Made by a program: the position numbers and the translations under genes. Under the pieces are notes generated by a model. The model saw nothing but the letters and a program-made list of their open reading frames with translations, was not told the DNA's origin and searched no databases. A DNA stretch of 64,000 nt, from NCBI GenBank assembly GCA_024195265.1, contig JAJLRJ010000010.1:18110193-18174192 (forward strand). Reading direction: 5' to 3'. This stretch comes from Dendrophyllia cribrosa. Taxonomy: Eukaryota; Cnidaria; Anthozoa; Scleractinia; Dendrophylliidae. The first letter of the stretch is position 1. The number at the start of each line of letters is the position of its first letter. Of this stretch, positions 45,701 through 57,672 are shown in pieces.

Positions 45701-48700
45701 GCCTTCAGTTTCAACTTTGACTTGTCTTTACCTCTGGCTTAAATAAGCGTTTCAAAACGTTTTTCAACAAGAGAAATTAAATCCTCTTTTAACTTTTAAT
45801 CCTGAATTAGCGCTAATCGGCTTTCGAACAACTGGGTCAAAACCAGCTTTTTGTCAATTTTAGATTTTTCTGCTTAGCTTTCAAAATCACAGAATATTGA
45901 ATCCTTGTTGGTAAACATTTTGCATATAATAAAGGTTTTTTGGCCCAAAATGTGTTCGGGACTTTTGAGAAAAGCACTGCGTATTTTGCCACGCTCGAGT
46001 CTATGTGTCGGTCCGCTTGCTCTTGGTTCGGAGGACGCTTCGTGTAGTGCATAAAAGCAACTTTGCACTTTTCAACGGCCGAAAATAAGTTGAGAATTGA
46101 CCAGTTTTTGTGGTTACTAGAAACCTCTACGTCACTTTTATTCTTTTCAAAGGTACGCAAGTTTTCGCAAGTAGTTCCAAACCAAATCTATATTTCGCGC
46201 GCCGTGTGTTAGTGAATGGTGATATTGTTCGAAAATTTACCATTACTAAAATAAGGCTGTAATCGCGAACACGTAATATGCTTTTCTAAAGATTTTGACA
46301 TGCAATCCAGTTTTCAGTCAACACAAAAGGACAACGCTAGTTATCATTAACAGTATTCATTTTTTAATTATTTAGAAACGAAGAGGGAAGGGAACTCGGA
46401 CAAAATGTTAAGAATGAAAGCAAAAGAAAGCAAGTAAAAAACACAAAGAAAGAAAGCTATAGAGAGGCAGTAAAAAAAAGTTTAAAGTCAATCTTGTAAA
46501 TAGCACCGATGAACCATCAACTGCTCTGCATAGCAGCGCAACGCTTGGCGCACTGCGCCACGGAATTAGTTATGAAAACGTGGCGAGAGTTATTAGGATA
46601 AGATTAGTATGTTTTGACCCACGCAACAGCTTTAAAGAGCGGGATTTAAAAGGCGACAATATGTTTCCTTTTAGTCAAGGCATATCGAAATATAGAAATG
46701 TAGGGTACATATACATTTTGAGACATCTGTTATCTCCTTCCTTGGCGTCACTTTTGCGGCATAACAGCTTTGACGAGGTAGCCAAAGCGGAGTGGCAGAA
46801 CTCCTTCGATTGTTTCGATATAAAGGACGCGTATGATCTCGAAACTGCCTTTTACCGTTAGTAATCAAAATGCGAAAGTAAAGAAAGAATAAAAGGAAAA
46901 AAAAGAACGAAGAAAAAAAATCAAACGTGCGAGTCGAACCAATAAGTCATTAGCAACCCTGCACCGGAGCGCAACGCTTAGCGTTTTGCGCCATACAATT
47001 CAATTTAAAAGACTGTGTGAACTTTAAGAATAAGTACCTTTGTTATTCATATCGACATTAGTTTGGAACGCTTCGATGATTTCATTTTTTGTTTCACGGA
47101 ACAAAGAATTTAATGGGTTCTTTTGTTTCCGTTTTGAACAGAAGACGCCGACCACGTTTTTTGACCCGTTTTTTTCTCGAAAACTAAGCGGAAACCAGCG
47201 AAAAAAAAACTCAGAGCAGTGTTCTTTGGATAGATTGAAGGCCACATGCGAAAATTCAGGCACTTTTGAACAAAAAAAAAAAAAAGACCGAAAAAGTCAT
47301 CCGCGTAGGTATTCCACTAGCGTCTTTAATTATTTATCAGTTGATGCTACAATAATTTTTTTTCATGCAACAGTTTAAATGAGATTTTACTTTCTACAAT
47401 ATTATCATTTTGTTTTTAAATTTTATGACAGTTTACAATAACATAATCTTTGTCGCGTTCAAAGAACGCAATCCTAATTTCGTGTTGGTTGTCCTGTGGT
47501 TTACATGCAGTAAAATTTGAGATTTTTTGGTAGACAGTCTTCCAAATGGCCGCCCCTATTGGTTTTTTTCAAAAGCTCATTTTCTGCCAGAAATTCCTTC
47601 GAACGCGTCTCCATAATCAGTGATTACTGCTAGTATTAATTTAATATACAACAGTGTATTTGTGCACACTACTGGACTCAAAGGGCTGCCTTGGTGGACT
47701 CATCTTGAAACTTTGAAATAATCAGTCATAAAGCCTGCATTTATAACACCGCTTTCTACATTACAATGCAACGAGGAAATCCATTTCCTAATTACAGGGC
47801 CAAAATTAAAAAATTCTAGTGTTTTGTTAATGAAGTCCCATTCCAGAGTATTAAATGCCTTTTTACATGTAAATCAATAAAGAGAAAAATGCCTGGTAAA
47901 TTATTAGTCTCAGTGTATTTCATTGGGTCATTTAACAAACACACGTTTTGACCAATATATCTACCTTTTATGAAACCAGTCTGGTCAGAGTTAATTTAAG
48001 GTTTGGCAATAATGATTCAATTCTTTTGGCAATGATTTTAGCAAGTATGTTATAATCAACATCAAGAAAGAGTTATCAGGCGCCAATTTAATAATATATT
48101 AATATTAATATATTAATATATTAATATTATTATTAAAATTTACAAGGTCTAGGAGGAAGGAGTCTTCTTTGGGAATTAAAGTACACGCCTCTTCTTTGGG
48201 AAATAGAGAGTAGTCCGTTGTAAGGCTTCATTATATGAATTCGATAAGGATTTGCTAATTACCTTTAACCCATTCGCTCCTACACCGGCCAAAACTGGCC
48301 GTACAAGACTCCACTGCTTTAAAAAATTGCAACTTTCTCAATCGCGCGAACATTGCCCCAACTAGCAGTTGTGAGCATTGACTAGAAAGTCCCTCAAATT
48401 GAGATACCCAATAAACACAAAAAGTCAGCGATTTTTGCAGAATATCAGCGTTTGAATTTGGACAATAACAAAAATTACCGTTTTTAACGTCATAGAAAAA
48501 CAACAAAAATCACGTTTTTGCCTTTAGTTTTTTTTATTCAAATCATCGTGGCAAACCCAAAAGTCAACATTTACAGCAAAATTCAGTCCTAGTCCTAACT
48601 TAGCAGTGAATTTTTTTGCTCTTATTCGTTGCTCGGGCCGTGCTACAGCTTCTTATACTAGTGCATACTCACCTTGCCTCGATTTTCAACATCACCACCA

Positions 48701-51700
48701 CACTGCATACTGGGAAATAAACAGATTTTTTGACAGCGTCTATTCCGTCCTCCACAATTTTCATATATATACTAAGTCCACAGCCACTCTGACCCACCGC
48801 CGAAATTTCGCGCTTGTTGTGTTCTCCTGTGGTCGCAACTTCCAAAATATGCCGCGGTAGGTCGAGAAATTCATCCAGAGTCGAGTCCCAAAGCCACTTC
48901 GTTTCCAGGCGGCCATTTGTCCAGTTCAACGAGCAACGAGCCAAATTCGTAAACGAAGTACAACACCTAACTCGCTTCATTGAGAAGTGGACTCTGAACT
49001 ACCTCCAAGCTTAATGATGCTCATCAGGCAGCTACTAAAGATGAAAAATGGCTGTGAACTTACCAAAAATCGTAGATAATTCATATTGGACCCTTTATTG
49101 CAAATCAACCAAGCAAAATGAGATCGTCACAATGACGTTTCCAGTAAACTCGAGCCTTCAGTGTTTTAGAACAGCAGCACTTTTGATGGTTACTCCAAAT
49201 ATGAAGTCACGAAATCCTATGGGGCGTGTGTATGCAGAAAATCACTCAAAAATGTAAAAATCCTCAGGTGTCAATGGGTTAATTAATGAAGAAAAATAAA
49301 GGTCACGTGACCAGGGCTTTTGACACCCCCCCGGCGAAAGTTAGGGTTAGGGATAGTTCAAATCTAGGGTTAGAACAATTTCTAGGGTAAGGTGTAACTT
49401 GGCTCAGGGCCAGGCCTAACTTAGGGTTAGGTCCCAGGTTTGGGGTTGGCGAGGTCACGTGATAGGCAATAGTATCAAATTTGATCACCCAAGATGAACT
49501 GAACCTCGACTGATGACTGTCACCAGCTGTTCTAACTCCACCTCTTATGTCTAGTTTTGAAAATCACCACCCCTTGAAGTTGGCTTTCATGCAACTTTCA
49601 CCTTTGCACTAAATATTGGCCAGCAACTAGTACCCTCCCCCCCAGATCTTGATGCATATGCCTGTTTTCAAAATAAATAGTGATGACATGTTCCTAGTCT
49701 TAAGGGTTTTTTGTTTGACTGGTTTAAGAGCCAAAACTATCAACTGTAAGAAAAATAGATTTTTTGATTAACCCATTGACACCTGAACCGCCCGTAACCG
49801 CCCGTACAAGACTCCACTGCTTTAAAAAATTGTAACTTTCTCAATCGTGCGAACATTGCCTTAACTAGCAGTTGTGAGCATTGACTAGAAAGTCCCTCAA
49901 ATTGAGATACCCAATAAACACAAAAAAGTCAGCGATTTTTGCAGAATATCAGCGTTTGAATTTGGACAATAACAAAAATTACTGTTTTTAACGTCATAGA
50001 AAAACAACAAAAATCACGTTTTTGCCTTTAGTTTTTTTTATTCAAATCATCGTGGCAAACCCAAAAGTCAACATTTACAGCAAAATTCAGTCCTAGTCCT
50101 AGCTTAGCAGTGAATTTTTTTGCTCTTATTCGTTGCTCGGGCCTAGCTACAGCTTCTTATACTAGTGCATACTCACCTTGCCTCGATTTTCAACATCACC
50201 ACCGCACTGCATACTGGGAAATAAACAGATTTTTGGACAGCGCCCATTCCGTCCTCCACAATTTTCATATATATACTAAGTCCACAGCCACTCTGACCCA
50301 CCGCCGAAATTTCGCGCTTGTTGTGTTCTCCTGTGGTCGCAACTTCCAAAATATGCCGCGGTAGGTCGAGAAATTCATCCAGAGTCGAGTCCCAAAGCCA
50401 CTTCGTTTCCAGGCGGCCATTTTTCCAGTTCAACGAGCAACGAGCCAAATTCGTAAACGAAGTACAACACCTAACTCGCTTCATTGAGAAGTGGACTCTG
50501 AACCACCTCTAAGCTTAATGATGCTCATCAGGCAGCTACTAAAGATGAAAAATGGCTGTGAACTTACCAAAAATTGTAGATAATTCATATTGGACCCTTT
50601 ATTGCAAATCAACCAAGCAAAATGAGATCGTCACAATGACGTTTCCAGTAAACTCAAACCTTCAGTGTTTTAGAACAGCAGCACTTTCAATGGTAACTTC
50701 AAATATGAAGTCACGAAATCCTATGGGGCGTGTGTATGCAGAAAATCACTCAAAAACGTAAAAATCCTCAGGTGTCAATGGGTTAAGGTGGCTCGATGGT
50801 GTTTTTTTCTGTGCCGACCACTCTTTTTCAATCACGTATTTGGATATCTTATTCAGTATTTACCTAAATACTCATGGCACACACTTACTAGGGAAAAATT
50901 GAAGTTTCCATTTCAGTTGTATTTTTTGCGATCGAAGCGTCCTTGGCAACGATACGTTGCTAGGCGTAGTTTTACTTGTGAGGACGCCGTCGGCCTGTAT
51001 GAGAAATTTTGGTAACTCGCTCTTGGGGACTGAAAGAGTACCACAATGCACACATTTTAGCCAAGTTTGGTTAACTTCTGTGAGAGGATTTTTGAATGGC
51101 GCGAGTTTACTTTTTTTAGGGTTAAATTTGGTAAAATATCAAAGTTTGTTGTATTTCACCCCAAACTGAGAGATCGAGGACCTAATGCCGATTTCAACTT
51201 TACTCATTCATAAGAACAACTATTGTACCTTATTTGTTTGGCTCTTTTGGCGGATTGACGGTTTTGGATTTTTCCCTGTGCCGAGTTATAATAATCGAAA
51301 TTTACGATGTTTTTGCAACAAACGAACAGAGAATCTTATGACCTCGCTTATTTTAAAAATCTGAGATAGAATTTCCCAAGAATAAGCGAACTATAAATTT
51401 GGACCTTCTTTTACTTAGTCTCCAAATTTCGTGTTGGTTGAAATGCTGTGAGACTTGTACGCTGAACGTCGAGTTGGTAACATGCGCGCTAGTATTTTCA
51501 GAGATTTCTTGTTCTCCGAGATGTTTACAATTCATGATCTATTCTGCATATTTCATTGTTCTGAAATGACACCTGCACGCGAATTCCAGTCTAGCACGGG
51601 CGGAACCAAAACGCTTGATTAACTTCCGAAGACCTGCCGATTATGGTAATTCATCAGTCCTGGCAATGTGTTCATGAAATAACAGGTGAGCTGTTGAACA

Positions 51701-54700
51701 TCAACGTTAAACACGTAATTGACCTAAAAATAGCAAGAGCATGCCGCAAACAGAAAACAGAAATTTTTACTCACTGTCAAGGCAGCAATTATTTCCCTTA
51801 TTAAAAGACGTGAAAAACGCTACAATAAGCATGTCTAACAGAAGAGTTTATTACCATAATCGGCAGGTCTTCGGAAGTTAATCAAGCGTTTTGGTTCCGC
51901 CCGTGCTAGACTGGAATTCGCGTGCAGGTGTCATTTCAGAACAATGAAATATGCAGAATAGATCATGAATTGTAAACATCTCGGAGAACAAGAAATCTCT
52001 GAAAATACTAGAGCGCATGTTACCAACTCGACGTTCAGCGTACAAGTCTCACAGCATTTCAACCAACACGAAATTTGGAGACTAAGTAAAAGAAGGTCCA
52101 AATTTATAGTTCGCTTATTCTTGGGAAATTCTATCTCAGATTTTTAAAATAAGCGAGGTCATAAGATTCTCTGTTCGTTTGTTGCAAAAACATCGTAAAT
52201 TTCGATTATTATAACTCGGCACAGGGAAAAATCCAAAACCGTCAATCCGCCAAAAGAGCCAAACAAATAAGGTACAATAGTTGTTCTTATGAATGAGTAA
52301 AGTTGAAATCGGCATTAGGTCCTCGATCTCTCAGTTTGGGGTGAAATACAACAAACTTTGATATTTTACCAAATTTAACCCTAAAATAAGTAAACTCGCG
52401 CCATTCAAAAATCCTCTCACAGAAGTTAACCAAACTTGGCTAAAATGTGTGCATTGTGGTACTCTTTCAGTCCCCAAGAGCGAGTTACCAAAATTTCTCA
52501 TACAGGCCGACGGCGTCCTCACAAGTAAAACTACGCCTAGCAACGTATCGTTGCCAAGGACGCTTCGATCGCAAAAAATACAACTGAAATGGAAACTTCA
52601 ATTTTTCCCTAGTAAGTGTGTGCCATGAGTATTTAGGTAAATACTGAATAAGATATCCAAATACGTGATTGAAAAAGAGTGGTCGGCACAGAAAAAAACA
52701 CCATCGAGCCACCTTAAAGAATTTTCAAGCTGGCGAGGGACTTTACCATAAAAGAAATTTCATTTTTCGGTGAGACTTTATGTTGATACCAATTTGTGAT
52801 TGACTTTTTCTTTGTGTCATGCTTGTTATTCTAGACCGAGAAAAAGTTGCTTTCGTGAGCTTTTGTGCACTCTAAACACAGAGTCAACGGACTGTCGCGT
52901 AATACAGTTTTTGAGAATTGCTAAAATTGAAAAATAACCGGGTCGTTTACTGATTTTAAGGATCTTTTAAAAGTAGTCTTTTCAAATGTAACAGAAAGCA
53001 GTCACGATTTGGGAAACATTAGAGGGGGGGGTGGGGGGGGGGGGGGTGTGGATTCTTTCTGGAATAACCCAATGTAATAGAAATAATTCACGGTTAACGT
53101 TTGGGAAGTATTACACTAGTGTGGGTTTGATCAGAATCAATAAATTAAATATTCAAAGTGACTACAGAAAAATTGGTAGCTTCAATCAACGTGTCTTAGA
53201 GTCTCATGCACATGAGTATAGGCTATGTTTAGCCTCTTGTTGAACAAGTTATGGTCATCATCATGACATAACAGGTTACCATAGTATCTGTATAATCTGT
53301 TAAAGATGCCATTTTAGATTTACTGTAAGTGCTTAAAACTAAAAAACAAGCTCGGTGACCCCCATTTATACAAATGTAACTCGTGAATGTGCACAAGCGT
53401 AATGAATGGGTTATTGGTAACGGTGGCTAATTCACTCACTCACTCACCCACTCGCTCACTCACTCGATTGCTTGATCGCTCGTTACATCCCTCAGCTGTA
53501 AACTTAGAGATGTAATGCTTTGTTACGAATGTGTTTAGTAACTAGAACAACGTGAATCCAGTGATAACAATAACTAATTTGTTGTAAACAAAATATAAAC
53601 AACAATAAGCTTAAAGATGTTTGGCATTTGGAGTCTTTAATGCAACTGCATTGGTGTCTTTAATGCAACTGCATTAAAATTGATCAAAAAGGATTTTTCA
53701 ACCGAGACACGCATGTTGATGCGTATCTACCTTGAAATATTAACATTGAATCTTAACTAAGTATGTGTTCCATGATAGTCAGGTGATTTGAGTTTAGTCT
53801 GAGTCCCGAGAATGGCAGTCGGGAGGCACGAGTTCAAGTCATGTTCGGGAAACTCTTTTCTTTTACTTTTTTTTTTCTTCGGACTGGACATTATGAAAGT
53901 GATGTACTTTTTTTCTTTTGCGTTTGTCAAAAATCCTTACCTTTAATTTAAAAAAATATTGAACTGTGTCAGTGTGAAAACATATTAAGCTTACCGCAAT
54001 ACTGTGTTACGCATTAGAATTTCTTATTCACGGGTTGGCTCTTAGGAGCCTTTCATTTATTTTTGAATTGTAATAAACATGTTAAGATACATTTTTTTTA
54101 CAAAGTTTTAAAAAATTCTTGGGGAGGGGTTCAGAGCCACCTGAAATGTTAGAACATTCAAGGTGGGTGAAAACTTTAGCTGGAACTTAATTATGATAAT
54201 GTGATGTTACATCCGTGCAATTATGCTTCATGCAATTAACTTTTGTTAATTGTGGTTTATTTATTGTAGAGACTGTGTACGAGATGGAAAGCCATTTCAC
54301 CTCTTTAGACTCCTGCTACAATACCATGATCCAGAGCTATGCTCTTTCTTAGAATCTAAGAAGCTTTGGCCTGATATGTACTGTCAACGATGGGTTAGTA
54401 GTGAATATAATAAATATTGTATTAATTTGAATAATTGTTTTATAGGCGATTCCAGAATATATCCATACCCCAGCATGGGCGGCATTGACACTTAAACCCC
54501 CCTTTGCCTTCGGAAATTCTAACATGCTCTACCCCCCTCCTCCTATGCTGTCGGAATGCCATAATCGTTAATCACCCCTCCCCTTCAGAATTTCCGTTTT
54601 TTTCTCCAACCCCTTTTGAATTCTCTGTTTGTCTCCCCAACAGCTCCAACAAATGAAATTTACGCATTTTGTGCTTCTCTCAAAATTTGGCACAATGTCA

Positions 54701-57621
54701 GTCAAGCAAACAAGCAACACAATTTTAAGTTATAGAACATGTACATATACCTTTCCTTCTAATATTATTTCCCATTTATTTCATAGCCTGCGAATACAGC
54801 CGCCGCAAATACAGCCGCCTCATCGCTCACGGCTGCTAGGGGCGTTCGCGCGCGAGAGCGTCTGCGATTTACTTTGAGAAATTCCATACTGATGACGTAA
54901 ATCACCCGTCGCTAATCTCGTATAATTATAATAATGAGCATGCAGTGAAACCAAATGGAATGAAGGGTGTTGACAGGCCCATCACAAATCCTACTAGCGC
55001 CTGGCGTGTTTGTCATGACCTCTGTTCACTCGGTTTTAAGTTGGTTTGATTTTTACAGTTTAGCCCTGATCAGTATGTCTTTTAAAGATCTACCCCTTTC
55101 GTATGAAATAAGGAGAGGTTCTTTATAGATCCGTCTAAGCAAAGGTTGTGATTCATTTGTCCATGAGGATGTAGGCACACAGGGTTGTATTGTGTTACAA
55201 AAGATAACATTTCCTTGCGTGCTTTTATTTCTTAGTGCAATGGTTTATTGTTTCTGTTTCCATCTTTGCCGTGAAAATATTGGCGAAAGAAACTGCCATT
55301 TTTGTCCCCGACCATTGCGGTGCCATGAGTCTGAAGGTAGTCTTTCCGCTAAAAGCAGACTGATGATGATAATTTCAGGCTTCTTCTTCCCATGTATCGC
55401 CGATAAATGTCCATTCATCTACACGTGCACGAGTGGCGCCGTTTGAAATATCAGTGACTTGCCATATCCGGTCGGTAAATTGACAAAAACAGAAAAACCT
55501 CTTCACCGCAGATAAAACTATAAAGAGTCTGAAACTGGCTTGCTTGTAACGTCAAAACATTAAACAATAGGACAAATAGATTGAACACAGAGTCAAACAT
55601 TTTCTAATGACAGACAAGAATCCTCGCAACTGGCAATTGAGTCACGACACTGCATAAATTAAAGCATAATTATGTAAAATTATCAAGTTGACCAATAAGC
55701 GCTCCTGTCTTGATGCGGGACAGATTTACGTCATCAGTATGGAATTTCTCAAAGTAAATCGCAGACGCTCTCTCGCGCGAACGCCCCTAGCGGCCGGGAA
55801 CGATGAGAGGCGGCTGTATTCGCAGGCTATTTATTTCATATACCACCAATCAAACTTTTTGTTATAGCTTCATTTTTTTTGGGAGAGAACATCATATTGA
55901 TGCCAGTGGAAGTTCAAAGTGTTGTCCACGAACGTTCACAATACTGTTTCCACCATATTTATAGCCTGCGGACAGGCTTCCAGTCAGATGGCGGGGTCAT
56001 ACGAAGAAGGAAAGCCTGCATGCATCCTTCAAAATCGCGGCTGCCGCCCACAAGAACCCGCAGATTCCTTTGCTTGTCAACTGTCACATTTTAACCGTTC
56101 ACAGGCTTAGCCTGCTTAGCCTTCTGTCGTTAAATTTACTGAGTAAGTTAACGACAGAAGTGATAATTTAGGAGGAGAGAAACAAATTCAGCCCTTTGAA
56201 ATATAATTTTTTAATTGAGGTAAAATTGTTGCAATTTGCATATGTCAAATTAAAGTAATTTGAAACCTTTCCCTGAGTAACGCATGACGCAGCTATTTCA
56301 TAAAACATTTCGCGATCAGACACCACAAAAATATATAATTTATCCAATTATTTTTCCTCTGTATCCAAAACATAGAAAAGAAAATTAAATAAAAAAGTGA
56401 TTGCTTTAAGGTTATTTTAGTCCAAGAAACATTCACTAGTGCTTTGCGTCCAAAATTTGGATGCAGACATTCGATATTCTGAAACTCGCATGCAGGCTTC
56501 CCTTTGCCGGCGCTTCGCGTCGTTTAAATAAAATAGCGCCCCTCCGAGCCAGGATACCATATTTAGTAGGTTACTACTTCATGTAAGCCTATAGGAGCAT
56601 GGTAAACAAAGATGGAAGATGGTTAACGGTACGGGAACCATCAAAAGGACCTTCTACCAACATTTTTAGTTTTAAAAAAGACAAAGTGGAATGGCAAAAA
56701 GCAACACTTGCTTAAAGGGACAATGTCCCACCAAAATACAAAATTTCCCTAAAATTATTTTCATGTTATATCACAAAATGCCATCAAATATACAACTTAA
56801 TTGAACAAAAAGATTCTACAGAAGAAAACAAAAGCAATAGTTTGGAGTGCAGGATTGCAAGGATGGATTATAGTTCATCAAATTTGATTTCTTGGATGCC
56901 TGTCAAGAAATCCAAATTGTCATTCTTGTGGAAGTTTCACCTTTTAGCTGTTATTGTGTCTCTGGTTAATATTTCTTTGCTTTCATCTTGGCGATTTTTT
57001 CTTCATATTTCATATGTACAGATGTAATAAAGGAAGCTTAAAGCAAGCTCCTGCCTGATCGATCTTTATCCGCCGTCCTCAGTTTGTGCTTGATTTAAAA
57101 CTAGAAAAGCCAACAGATCAGCATTTTCAACCTGTTTTTCCTTTCTGGTAATCCAGAACCGATCACTGTCGGGGTTACTGTTTGTTAACAACACTGTATG
57201 ATGCAGGGCTAAAAAAAACAACAGCCCATCCAGTTGTCCAGGACAAGTTGATTTTCCTGTGGGACAAGCAACTTGTCCTGCTTTAGGCCCAGGCAACCCA
57301 TCTACTGGCTAAATAATGATTAAAAAAAAAGTAAACTTTTTTTATTATATACATAATAATACATCATACAAGCTTACACTTCATACTACACCTTTGCTAG
57401 TACATAAGTTACTTACAACAAAAAAAAACGTTTGGCAAGCAGTAACTGCCCGGGACAGCAAAATTTGAGAGTTGCTTGTCCAAATGGCTAGCTGGAATAT
57501 TGACGTTTTTCAATTTTTTTTTGGTAAAGAAATGTCTCCTTCGTGTAACTTAAAATTAAAAGATCCCAATTTTCAGGCCACTAGGTCCTGTATTTTCACT
57601 CTAAAAAATAGAACAAAAAAC

Positions 57622-57672
<51 letters not shown>

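Noticed and set aside
46580..46861. 93-codon plus-strand frame in intron 4
   Set aside because: No recognisable domain and it overlaps tRNA-like repeat sequence on the other strand.
48606..50761. Paired open frames in the TTAA elements as genes
   Set aside because: They occur on both strands at the same place, lack transposase motifs and are duplicated only because the element is.
50788..52712. Mirrored open frames in the giant palindrome
   Set aside because: They are consequences of the inverted arms; starts are not ATG in context and no domain is present.
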